Shown here: positions 1 through 6,169 of the stretch, piece by piece
Numbering within the stretch: the stretch's first letter is position 1
Layout of the letters: every line of letters begins with the position of its first letter
Assembly (NCBI GenBank): GCA_026398545.1
Contig: JAPLSR010000325.1
Span: 1-7,948 of the forward strand
Direction: 5' to 3'
Length of the DNA: 7,948 nucleotides
Origin: Candidatus Sumerlaeota bacterium
GTDB lineage: Bacteria; Sumerlaeota; Sumerlaeia; MWCT01
Made by a program: the position numbers and the translations under genes
The notes under the pieces: model-generated
Seen by the model: the letters and a program-made list of their open reading frames with translations, nothing else
Told to the model about the DNA's origin: nothing
The model's database searches: none

Positions 1-23
1 AGGGTTAAGATTTTTTCTTTCAT
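1..23 (-). CDS. Start of the next T2SS gene, probably gspD secretin (partial)
   Basis: An ATG at 23-21 opens a frame reading MKEKILT and running off the left edge. The ATG overlaps the stop codon of the GspC-like gene in an ATGA arrangement, and a GAGGTGG ribosome site sits about 4-5 bases upstream, so this is very likely a real start. The product cannot be identified from eight codons. GspD, the outer-membrane secretin, is the inference. The pseudopilins, L, M and a GspC-like gene all lie upstream, and in many T2SS or type IV pilus operons the GspC/PilP gene is followed directly by the secretin gene. The lysine-rich first residues suit the start of a signal peptide. Confidence 0.5.
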
Positions 24-601
24 TTTTCCACCTCTTTCTTCCTTCGTTCCATAAGTTTTTTCAGAATATCACCTCCGCCCGCTTCCGAGCCTTTTACTTC
101 CCCTTTTGCTCCCCCCTTTACATCCTGAGGAGAAGAGGATGCCGGTTCAGGCGGCTTGGAAACATGGGTTGCGGATTTTGAAAGTTCCCATCTATTTTGA
201 TCGTTCTTCTTCATCACTGAAGCGACAGTCATAACCATGCGGCGCGAATCCTTTTCAAGGAGCAGACCACTCGTCCGGATAATCCTGATTTTAAAGCCGG
301 CGATGATGTCGCCGCGTTTCCATTGCCCTTTGTAATCCGAACGGGAGCCATCGAAAAATGCCGTGGAATCTTTGCCACTTATCATGACGCCGACAAGACG
401 AAACTCTTCAGGAGGGTCTTTGGGCACAGCCTGCGGCCGAGGGGAACCCTCCTGTGAGGGCGTGCGTTCCGAATCAAAGATATTCCGGTTCGCAACGATC
501 TTGAAATCTTTGAAGTCCGATTTATCCGCCGCTTCAGTCGCAACAGGAAGAGACAGAACCGCCACCAAAAGAGTGATGAAGATGATGCAAGTTCGACTCA
601 T
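20..601 (-). CDS. gspC: GspC-like T2SS inner-membrane/periplasmic protein (HR domain only)
   Basis: This 193-residue protein starts with a hydrophobic segment (about residues 5-21) followed by ATEAA-D. That fits either a cleavable signal peptide or a single membrane anchor; there is no lipobox cysteine. An NRNIF motif (38-42) and the stretch FRLVGVMISG...AFFDG (67-85) followed by WKRGDIIAGFKI (94-105) and LLLEKD (113-118) match the homology-region domain shared by GspC and PilP. That domain docks the inner-membrane platform onto the secretin in the periplasm. The C-terminus (about 145-193) is a Pro/Ser/Gly-rich linker ending in a basic-acidic helix, KKLMERRKKEVEK. Classical GspC is longer and carries a PDZ or coiled-coil domain after HR, which is absent here, so PilP-like is an alternative label. 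Its ATG overlaps the gspM stop by 4 bp. Confidence 0.8.
   Translation of the reverse strand: MSRTCIIFITLLVAVLSLPVATEAADKSDFKDFKIVANRNIFDSERTPSQEGSPRPQAVPKDPPEEFRLVGVMISGKDSTAFFDGSRSDYKGQWKRGDIIAGFKIRIIRTSGLLLEKDSRRMVMTVASVMKKNDQNRWELSKSATHVSKPPEPASSSPQDVKGGAKGEVKGSEAGGGDILKKLMERRKKEVEK
28..34 (-). promoter_or_regulatory. Ribosome binding site of the next gene
   Basis: GAGGTGG on the minus strand ends 4 bases before the ATG at 23-21. It lies inside the last codons of the GspC-like gene. It supports a translated gene continuing off the left edge. Confidence 0.6.
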
Positions 602-1131
602 TTGCTCTTTTCCTTCAAGATCAGGCTCGAAAATTTCAGGTTCAGGTCTAACACTGTTCCACGCTTGTCACGGGACGTCAAGCCGATATCTTCAACTCGT
701 ATGGGGAGAGGATCGTTCTCCACTTCGAACAGAAACCGCGCAATGGATTCCAGCGACCCCGAGCCGGTCAGCCGAAGTTCCAATTTCTTCGATTCATCAT
801 CCGGCTCCCTCCAACGCGGCTTCAGGGAATTCAAGGTAAGACCGCTTTGCGACTCCCAGTCATGCACGCGGGTCAGGATGCGTTCCTCAACGCGGGGGAG
901 GTCATCGGGAAGACCGGCGTCTTTGATTTCCTTCCAGCGTTTTGCAACATCAGCTCTTCGATCAACAAGGAGACTGCCCTTCTCAACGGACTTTTTCAGC
1001 TCGCCGATTTTCAAAGACCGCTCACTCCATATCCGCCCGAGGGGTATCAGAATAAGCTTGTCCCCAAGGAAAATGCCGATACACGCCAGAGCCATGATTA
1101 TCAATATACGTTCTCGCTGTATGAATCCCAT
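598..1131 (-). CDS. gspM: T2SS inner-membrane platform protein GspM (PilO-like)
   Basis: The 177-residue protein has the GspM/PilO layout: a short cytoplasmic N-terminus (MGFIQRER), one membrane helix (about 9-31), a charged heptad-like helix (about 35-72) and a small alpha/beta region (about 80-170) of the ferredoxin-like type. In known systems GspM pairs with GspL in the inner membrane and transmits motion from the ATPase to the growing pseudopilus. Sequence conservation in this family is low, so the assignment rests on topology, length and position directly after gspL. An AAAGGA ribosome site at 1144-1139 overlaps the gspL stop codon, with 7 bases to the ATG. The gap to gspL is 11 bp, the only junction in the operon without overlap. 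Confidence 0.87.
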   Translation of the reverse strand: MGFIQRERILIIMALACIGIFLGDKLILIPLGRIWSERSLKIGELKKSVEKGSLLVDRRADVAKRWKEIKDAGLPDDLPRVEERILTRVHDWESQSGLTLNSLKPRWREPDDESKKLELRLTGSGSLESIARFLFEVENDPLPIRVEDIGLTSRDKRGTVLDLNLKFSSLILKEKSK

Positions 1132-1142
1132 AGTGACATCCT

Positions 1143-2555
1143 TTACATAGAAAAACTCATCGTAAATTGAAGGACTCCGTCTCCTTCCTTGACCTGGGAA
1201 ACCTTAAGGTTCGTGATGACGGGATTCGCTCTCATCTTTCCCAGCATTTCCAGCCAGACCCTTTCATTTTTCGCTTCGCCGGAAACCTGCAGTGAAGCCA
1301 TATTACGTATTTCCACACTTTTCACCCAAACGCTGCCTTCTTCCGGAAAGGCTTTCGTCATTTCTTTCAGGATGGTGAGGCTCTGGATTTCAGTATCGTG
1401 CCACGGGCGGAATTTCCTGAGCTTATCCTGGAGCATCGTCACTTCCTTGACATCCGGCTCCATCACCGCCCACTCTTTTTGATAGCTCCGAAGGATATAC
1501 GCCTGAATCATGAAGACGCCGGCGACGATAAATATGATTGCCACCCCCGCCCCAGCAAGCCAGAAGAAGCTTCTGGAGGAAATGCGTCCGACGATTTTTT
1601 TAAAACGGCCTATCGCCGGCGGGAGAAATTCAAAACCGTTGGAACGCCCCCAGAGATGGTCCATGGCTGCGGCGCAGGCATGGGGCGCGGGCAAATTATT
1701 CAGGTCAATTGCGTGATGCACAAAACGTTTTTTCTCCGCTTCCAGCCCCAGGTGCGAAAATGGCAGCGCCAATTCTTCACTGAATATGTCAACCGGACAA
1801 CCGTCTCCCAGAACGCTATAGAATTTGACCTCCCGGCGGACATCTTCCGGAAGTCTCCCAAGTGTTATCCGCAGTTCCCGGACAATCATGTCCGCGTCAA
1901 TAAAGGGTTCTTCCTTTTCCATGGACACCGCGCCCGGGAAGGAACGGATGTAGAAAGCATTCTCATTTCGCCCAATCACCATGTCTATGCCGTCCTCATG
2001 AGCAAGAAGCGTGATTCTGAAACCGGCATTACCCAGACCCGGAAGAGACGCGATGCCCAGAGTCATGCTGGAGAGATGGAGACGAGCTGCCTTCATGATT
2101 TTTTCCAGCGTTTGAACATGCTGAACGGGAACGCATGCGATGGTGGCGCGGCGTCCACCCGACGGCGCCTCGAAACGAACCGATGATAGAACGACATCCT
2201 CCGGGGAAAAGGGAAGTTTTTTTTCCACCTGGAGATGGATATAATTATCCACATCCGTTTCAGGCAGACCATCGGGTATTTCCTGGTGGATGATATAAAC
2301 CCAGGAAAGGGGAAGGCTCAGAACACAGCGCTTTTCCCTGATTCCGGCATCCTCCAATAGTTTCCTGATTTCCGCTCCGATGAGATCCGGATTCCCCGTC
2401 AGAATATCCTGGGAAAGCGGTTCCCGGAGTCTGCCGACAACCTCACAGCGCTCATCGCGGCGCTTCAGTTCCATAGCAGTTATCATGCTGCCTTCGAAGG
2501 TCAGGGCGAGAATGGATGAATTTTTTTGTGATTTGGGCTTCATAAACTTATTCAT
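1143..2555 (-). CDS. gspL: T2SS inner-membrane assembly protein GspL (PilM-PilN-like fusion)
   Basis: In 470 residues this combines a cytoplasmic actin-like (PilM-type) half and a PilN-like half. Residues 15-125 hold the first actin-like subdomain (ILALTFEGSMITAMEL; then CVLSLPLSWVYIIHQEIP and YIHLQVEKKLPFSPEDV, typical of PilM/GspL). The fold continues to about residue 315. A single membrane helix lies at about 329-351, followed by a charged helix (357-385) and a small periplasmic ferredoxin-like domain (about 395-470). In the family the cytoplasmic half binds the GspE ATPase and the periplasmic half binds GspM. The start at 2555 is preferred over a second Met four codons later because GGAG lies six bases upstream of the first ATG. 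The gene overlaps the gspK end by 8 bp. Confidence 0.93.
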   Translation of the reverse strand: MNKFMKPKSQKNSSILALTFEGSMITAMELKRRDERCEVVGRLREPLSQDILTGNPDLIGAEIRKLLEDAGIREKRCVLSLPLSWVYIIHQEIPDGLPETDVDNYIHLQVEKKLPFSPEDVVLSSVRFEAPSGGRRATIACVPVQHVQTLEKIMKAARLHLSSMTLGIASLPGLGNAGFRITLLAHEDGIDMVIGRNENAFYIRSFPGAVSMEKEEPFIDADMIVRELRITLGRLPEDVRREVKFYSVLGDGCPVDIFSEELALPFSHLGLEAEKKRFVHHAIDLNNLPAPHACAAAMDHLWGRSNGFEFLPPAIGRFKKIVGRISSRSFFWLAGAGVAIIFIVAGVFMIQAYILRSYQKEWAVMEPDVKEVTMLQDKLRKFRPWHDTEIQSLTILKEMTKAFPEEGSVWVKSVEIRNMASLQVSGEAKNERVWLEMLGKMRANPVITNLKVSQVKEGDGVLQFTMSFSM

Positions 2556-3978
2556 TCACAGCTCCGGAATACTTTTTACGCAATTCGGCTCCCAACGCCC
2601 AGCCGAAACGGGACATGTCTTTACGATAAACCACCACGGGGTCCCCGCCACCACTTGTATCAAAGGTCATGAGGTCGCGTCGGTAACCTCGTCCGTTCTC
2701 CCCCACCGCCGCAATATCCGCGCGGAACTGATAAGACCGTGTTGTGAGATACGGACCAGCCTGAATGCAGGTGTTGTCATCCAGAATCCCGACGACCCAT
2801 GCAAGGCATTTCAGCTCATCGGAAGACTTGTCACGGCGGGCGGCTACAAGTTTCTCCGCCGATGCGCTGTCCAGTCCGGGAATACAGGCAAGGACTTTTG
2901 CCGACGCTGTGTTCACATTCACGAGACCCCTGAGGTATTGGTCGCTCGATACGGTCAGCGCGTCACTAATCTGGGCGAACTCAGCGGGGGTCATTTTGCC
3001 TCTGAGGCAAAATTCAAGGGGGCTGCGGATGTCGTTCAGATTGGGTCCAATAGCCCCGATTATCTGATTGGCCCTGTCGCTCCCGAGGGTTTGCTGCAGA
3101 AAATCCATCAGCTCGCGGGGTGGGCGCTGGGTTGTGATATTAATGCGGGCAGAACCATCAGCGCGCTTGTTGGGTTCCCGCGAATAAACAGTGACATATT
3201 CCAACACACCGGGGTCCAGAATGCCGTCGGCGTTATCCGGAGGATTCAGCGTGTCGCCGTCGTCTTCATTCGCATCCGGGATTCCGTTCTGATTTAAATC
3301 CTCGCCGTAAAGGACGTCCCGATTCCCCCCCATGACCAGCCGCAGTTCCTCCGCGGTTTCAAAGGGGGCGTTTTTGCAGTTATAGGGTGTACCCAGTGAA
3401 AGATAATAATTCGATTCGACGCCGTTGGCGGTCGGGTCAGAATCCGGATCCCGCCAGTCAATGATGGAAGCCGCAAGTTCGGCGCTCATGCCTGGGAGCG
3501 CCTCGAGCATTTCAAGCGTTGCCGTGTTGAGGTTCAGTTTCGACGCCTCGCTCACAAGTCCGAAGGTCAACGTCTTCCCATCTGTATTTTCATCCCCGCG
3601 CCCAATAATCCAGTATGTCGCATCGTTCACCTTGACGGCTTCATTCTCATAAGACGCCGGGTCAGGCAGGTATCCAGGGGTTTCCGAACTTTTAAGGACG
3701 TAGCCGATGTAACGCCGGGCGGATTCGATTGCCTGCGCCGCCTCACGCTCCTCGGAATTGTAATCCGAAGCGCGGTATTCCATGAGCATCGAATCGGAAA
3801 AATAAAGCGCAATGACGACCAGACAGAGGCATATACCCATGACGACGATGAGGGTAACGCCGCGCTGGGAAGCGAACCGACCGCTCCGACTTCGTCTTGA
3901 GAACTTCGTCGGATAAATCCGACTTCGCCCTGTGAACTTCACAGGATAAAGCAGATATTTGTCAACTCCCCGATGCAT
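2548..3978 (-). CDS. gspK: T2SS minor pseudopilin GspK with EF-hand insertion
   Basis: GspK caps the pseudopilus tip. After a 40-residue leader comes the prepilin cleavage motif QRG|VTLIVVMGICLCLVVIALYF. The glutamate at mature position 5 is replaced by valine, the family hallmark of GspK. Residues 146-176 (SKLNLNTATLEMLEALPGM) and 351-382 (GLVNVNTASAKVLACIPGL) are two helix-hairpin-helix-like segments typical of T2SSK. Between them, residues 227-238 (DLNQNGIPDANE) form a canonical 12-residue EF-hand loop, followed by a weaker acidic loop near 248-256. The 476-residue length is larger than classical GspK (about 320-330). An AAGGGGG ribosome site lies just before the ATG, and the gene overlaps gspJ by 17 bp. 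The leader is unusually long because two 33-bp repeat units (3885-3950) encode residues 10-32. Confidence 0.95.
   Translation of the reverse strand: MHRGVDKYLLYPVKFTGRSRIYPTKFSRRSRSGRFASQRGVTLIVVMGICLCLVVIALYFSDSMLMEYRASDYNSEEREAAQAIESARRYIGYVLKSSETPGYLPDPASYENEAVKVNDATYWIIGRGDENTDGKTLTFGLVSEASKLNLNTATLEMLEALPGMSAELAASIIDWRDPDSDPTANGVESNYYLSLGTPYNCKNAPFETAEELRLVMGGNRDVLYGEDLNQNGIPDANEDDGDTLNPPDNADGILDPGVLEYVTVYSREPNKRADGSARINITTQRPPRELMDFLQQTLGSDRANQIIGAIGPNLNDIRSPLEFCLRGKMTPAEFAQISDALTVSSDQYLRGLVNVNTASAKVLACIPGLDSASAEKLVAARRDKSSDELKCLAWVVGILDDNTCIQAGPYLTTRSYQFRADIAAVGENGRGYRRDLMTFDTSGGGDPVVVYRKDMSRFGWALGAELRKKYSGAVNE
2562..2565 (-). promoter_or_regulatory. Ribosome binding site deciding the gspL start
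   Basis: GGAG on the minus strand lies 6 bases before the ATG at 2555-2553 and inside the last codons of gspK. The alternative ATG at 2543-2541 has no purine-rich site at a suitable distance. Confidence 0.55.
3885..3950 (-). repeat. Tandem pair of 33-bp palindrome-bearing elements in the gspK leader
   Basis: Read on the minus strand, 3950-3918 and 3917-3885 are two abutting 33-bp units. Both begin TTTATCC and end CGAAGTCGGA, with 27 of 33 positions identical by eye. They contain two strong inverted repeats: CCTGTGAA-g-TTCACAGG (3929-3945, 8-bp arms) and GTCGGAT-tt-ATCCGAC (3908-3923, 7-bp arms). They encode LYPVKFTGRSR and IYPTKFSRRSR in the part of the GspK prepilin leader that is cleaved off. 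A third copy lies in gspJ (4652-4684). Confidence 0.8.
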
Positions 3979-4705
3979 TCGTTCCCCCTTGACTGGTCAC
4001 GGCGCTCGCCGCAACTTCAATTAAAAGTTCCAGAGAAGGAATGCTTTCCTCTCCGTCAGCAGTCGTCTCAAATTCAATCCGAATCTTGACCGCCTTTGGA
4101 GAGGCGTTATCCAGACCCGTGGAATCCCATGAATCCTGCCATGTCTGGCCATCGAAGTATGTGATTTCCAGCGACTTGACACCATTCAGCAGTCGGGTCT
4201 CCTCCGGTTCCTGCGCGATGGAGGCAAGAAGGTTTCTTGTGATTGCGCGGACAAAATCCAGCCCCTGCCCCTTTTCTCCCTTATCGTTCTCTTCCGGGTC
4301 CAGCAGATAATACTCCACTTTCTGCACGTCTCCCCAGTTCTCTTTATCGGTCAGGACGCCTGTGGATGTGTAAAATTCCACGCGGTCGCGCCGCAGGTCG
4401 CTCTCCTTATTCGTTTCCCCGATGACGGCTCCCGCCAGAATGCCGACGGGCGGCGCCATGTTTCTGAAATCGCGGTCCATGATTTCCGTCACATAGGCGC
4501 GGGGCAGTCCCTTCTCCATAACACCGTAATCCTTGTCGCGCAGTTTCAGCGCCCCGTGAAATACGGCATACAGGGAACCGAGAAGCAGGGCGGAGATGAG
4601 CGTAGCGGCAAGAATCTCAATCAGTGTGAATCCGCCGTCATGAAATTTGCTTCCAACTTCGTTATATAAACTTCGCCGGATAAAATGGCGCTTCAACGCA
4701 GTCAT
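3962..4705 (-). CDS. gspJ: T2SS minor pseudopilin GspJ
   Basis: This 247-residue pseudopilin has a 25-residue leader ending FHDGG|FTLIEILAATLISALLLGSLYAVF. That is the type III prepilin-peptidase site with glutamate at mature position 5 and the conserved N-terminal membrane helix (about 26-50). The globular part contains EIMDRDFRNMAPP (about 74-86), ITYFDGQTWQDSWDS and IRIEFET, as in GspJ/PulJ proteins, which join GspI and GspK in the tip complex. Length and position between gspI and gspK agree. Its ATG overlaps the gspI stop by 4 bp. The leader is longer than usual and basic (MTALKRHFIRRS). Residues 8-18 are encoded by a 33-bp element related to the pair in gspK but read in another frame. 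Confidence 0.94.
   Translation of the reverse strand: MTALKRHFIRRSLYNEVGSKFHDGGFTLIEILAATLISALLLGSLYAVFHGALKLRDKDYGVMEKGLPRAYVTEIMDRDFRNMAPPVGILAGAVIGETNKESDLRRDRVEFYTSTGVLTDKENWGDVQKVEYYLLDPEENDKGEKGQGLDFVRAITRNLLASIAQEPEETRLLNGVKSLEITYFDGQTWQDSWDSTGLDNASPKAVKIRIEFETTADGEESIPSLELLIEVAASAVTSQGGTNASGS
4652..4684 (-). repeat. Third copy of the 33-bp element, in the gspJ leader
   Basis: From 4684 down to 4652 the minus strand begins TTTATCCGGCGAAGTT and ends CGAAGTTGGA. By eye, 26 of 33 positions match the second gspK unit (3917-3885), with no gap. It carries a small palindrome, TTATATAA, in the middle. Here the first base of the unit is codon position 1 (encoding FIRRSLYNEVG), whereas in gspK it is codon position 2, so the shared sequence is not explained by shared protein sequence. 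Confidence 0.7.
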
Positions 4706-5124
4706 GATTGGCTACTTTCCTCCGCAACGGCAATGGTTCCGAGACTGACCGAATATTCCACGTTCTGCACCTTGTAAAAAACCTTGACCACAATTAGACG
4801 CATGACGTCGTCCGTCCAGGGGATTATCTCAAGGGTCCAGCGGTATTGGGAAAGAGAGGCATCGCCGGTGTCATCATAATTCCCTTCCTTGTTGCCATCC
4901 CTCCAGGAATCATCCAGAAAGACCTCATTCAGTTTCAGACTCGCCAGTTCCGCGGCGATACGCTTGCGTTCCGCCACGACGCCCATGCGGTTTGCCAAGG
5001 AGATGCCCCGGATGGTCACGGGAATAACAATAGCCATGAAGAGCATCGCCGCCAGGACTTCGGCGAAAGTGAAGCCCCTCCTGCCGCATCTTTCTGAACA
5101 TGCCATGTGAAAGGTTTTACTCAT
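4702..5124 (-). CDS. gspI: T2SS minor pseudopilin GspI
   Basis: The protein has 140 residues, close to the usual GspI size. The leader ends CGRRG|FTFAEVLAAMLFMAIVIPVTI. Cleavage would follow Gly17, glutamate is present at mature position 5, and FTFAEVLAAM is typical of GspI/PulI. The helix continues into ISLANRM and a charged stretch, AERKRIAAELASLKLNEVF, as usual in the family. GspI forms the core of the pseudopilus tip with J and K. The gene overlaps gspH by 8 bp and gspJ by 4 bp (ATGA), implying translational coupling. Confidence 0.93.
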   Translation of the reverse strand: MSKTFHMACSERCGRRGFTFAEVLAAMLFMAIVIPVTIRGISLANRMGVVAERKRIAAELASLKLNEVFLDDSWRDGNKEGNYDDTGDASLSQYRWTLEIIPWTDDVMRLIVVKVFYKVQNVEYSVSLGTIAVAEESSQS

Positions 5125-5617
5125 TACTTCCTTCGTCTAAAACGTAACCGATGCCGGAATTGGTTTTCCGGATAACGAGCTCTTCCTTATCGCCTTCCCG
5201 CAATACGATTTTGTCGGGATTCTCCTCATCCATCAGACCATCGGGATAAAAGAGCAGTGTTGCCTTCCCCTCTTTATCAAGAAATTGAGTATCCACATCA
5301 AACTCCTGGTTATCGCCCAGATGATATTCCAGGGATTTGGCATCCTCCGTTCCATAGTTGGCTTGTATCTTGAGCCCGTAACCTCCCTGAGACGTATCCA
5401 CCCAGAGTTCCACCGGCGCGGAGTACGAAACAGCCACGCTCCGGGCATGGCGCGTCAGCGCCAGAAAACGCCTGGATTGCTCGTGAAGGGAGCGGCTTCT
5501 GAAAAATCCGGAAAGCGCAGGCGCTGAAATTGCCATGACCGCCGCCATGATAGCCATGACGCAGATGAGCTCGATGAGGGTAAATCCGCCCCTATTCCGG
5601 CGTCCTGGATTCATCAT
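5117..5617 (-). CDS. gspH: T2SS minor pseudopilin GspH
   Basis: This 166-residue pseudopilin has a short leader, MMNPGRRNRGG, then FTLIELICVMAIMAAVMAISAP, which is the prepilin site with glutamate at mature position 5. The stretch LHEQSRRFLALTRHARSVAVSYSAPVELWVD (about 44-74) matches the GspH/FimT pattern of a helix followed by beta strands. The C-terminus includes LLFYPDGLMDE. GspH is thought to link the tip complex to the GspG filament. Two consecutive ATGs open the gene. The first (5617-5615) overlaps the gspG stop as ATGA and is preferred for coupling; the ribosome site is weak (GGGG about 8 bases upstream). Confidence 0.93.
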   Translation of the reverse strand: MMNPGRRNRGGFTLIELICVMAIMAAVMAISAPALSGFFRSRSLHEQSRRFLALTRHARSVAVSYSAPVELWVDTSQGGYGLKIQANYGTEDAKSLEYHLGDNQEFDVDTQFLDKEGKATLLFYPDGLMDEENPDKIVLREGDKEELVIRKTNSGIGYVLDEGSNE

Positions 5618-6075
5618 TTTTTCGTGCCCCAGTTAGTGATGTCGTCATCGGTGCCCTTGCGACCGTCGGGTCCCATGGAATAAATATCATAGCTGCTTGT
5701 ATTATTGGTGCCCGGGCATTCATAGAAATACGCATTGCCCCAGGGGTCATTGGGAATGCCATGCTTCAGATAAGGTCCTTTCCAGTTCTTTGCCTCGGCT
5801 GATTGCTCCGCCAGCTCATTCAGTCCATTGTCGCCCTTGGGATAGTATCCGTTATCAACCTCGAAGGCGTCCAGAGCGGTTTCAAAGTTAGAAATCTGTG
5901 TTTCCGCCGCGGTGAGCCTTGCCTGTTCACTGCGTCCTGCGAACTTGGGAATGACAATTGCCGCCAAGGTTCCCAGAATCACGAGGACCAGCAGCATTTC
6001 AATAAGGGTGAATCCCCGCCGACTCGAACCGGTGAAAGAGCCTTTTTCCCTGAAAAACATTGTGCCTGTCTTCAT
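5614..6075 (-). CDS. gspG: T2SS major pseudopilin GspG
   Basis: GspG polymerises into the pseudopilus. The chosen start at 6075 gives 153 residues with a 21-residue leader ending SSRRG|FTLIEMLLVLVILGTLAAIVIPKF, the textbook prepilin site. The mature part has the GspG hallmarks in order: QISNFETALDAFEVDNGYYP, a GPYLKHGIPNDPWGNAYFYECPG block, and the calcium-binding C-terminal loop MGPDGRKGTDDDITNW. The frame stays open to an upstream ATG at 6219. That longer start would place the AAGGAG site (6091-6086) and the sigma-54 type promoter (6130-6115) inside the gene, so it is rejected. GspG heads the operon and overlaps gspH by 4 bp. Confidence 0.97.
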   Translation of the reverse strand: MKTGTMFFREKGSFTGSSRRGFTLIEMLLVLVILGTLAAIVIPKFAGRSEQARLTAAETQISNFETALDAFEVDNGYYPKGDNGLNELAEQSAEAKNWKGPYLKHGIPNDPWGNAYFYECPGTNNTSSYDIYSMGPDGRKGTDDDITNWGTKK

Positions 6076-6085
6076 GATATATCTT

Positions 6086-6091
6086 CTCCTT
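6086..6091 (-). promoter_or_regulatory. Ribosome binding site of gspG
   Basis: AAGGAG on the minus strand lies 10 bases before the ATG at 6075-6073. It fixes the gspG start and excludes the 48-codon upstream extension of the open frame. Confidence 0.75.
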
Positions 6092-6114
6092 ACAATATTT
6101 CTACAAAGGATGAG

Positions 6115-6130
6115 TGCAAAAGCCGTGCCA
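6115..6130 (-). promoter_or_regulatory. Sigma-54 (RpoN) type -24/-12 promoter for the T2SS operon
   Basis: The minus strand reads TGGCACGGCTTTTGCA. It matches the RpoN consensus TGGCACG-N4-TTGCW at every defined base, with the GG and GC pairs exactly 10 bases apart. The GC pair at 6117-6116 predicts transcription starting near 6104, giving a leader of about 29 bases that includes the AAGGAG site and ends at the gspG ATG. A 7-bp inverted repeat (ATGAGTG/CACTCAT, 6110-6116 and 6129-6135) overlaps the promoter. If it is active, expression needs an enhancer-binding activator. This is a sequence match only; no rpoN gene is in the window. Confidence 0.75.
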
Positions 6131-6169
6131 CTCATTTCCGTGCGTTTATGCCTGTCAATAAAGGACTTT

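Noticed and set aside
602..1150. 182-codon open frame on the plus strand opposite gspM
   Set aside because: It is rich in Ser and Arg, as expected from an antisense frame, while gspM on the other strand has the correct topology and operon position.
1398..2186. 262-codon open frame on the plus strand
   Set aside because: It is antisense to the middle of gspL with no recognisable domain and no supporting ribosome site.
2380..3297. 305-codon open frame on the plus strand
   Set aside because: It lies wholly opposite gspK and gspL, whose products are clear family members. The translation shows no family pattern or membrane logic.
6010..6040. Possible fourth copy of the 33-bp element in the gspG leader (TTCACCGG...GAGTCGG)
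   Set aside because: Only about 13 of 19 positions match and the TTTATCC start is missing, so chance is enough.
6130..6158. Sigma-70 type promoter with TTGACA at 6158-6153
   Set aside because: At 17-bp spacing the -10 position reads ATGAGT, a poor match. The sigma-54 motif is far better and better placed.
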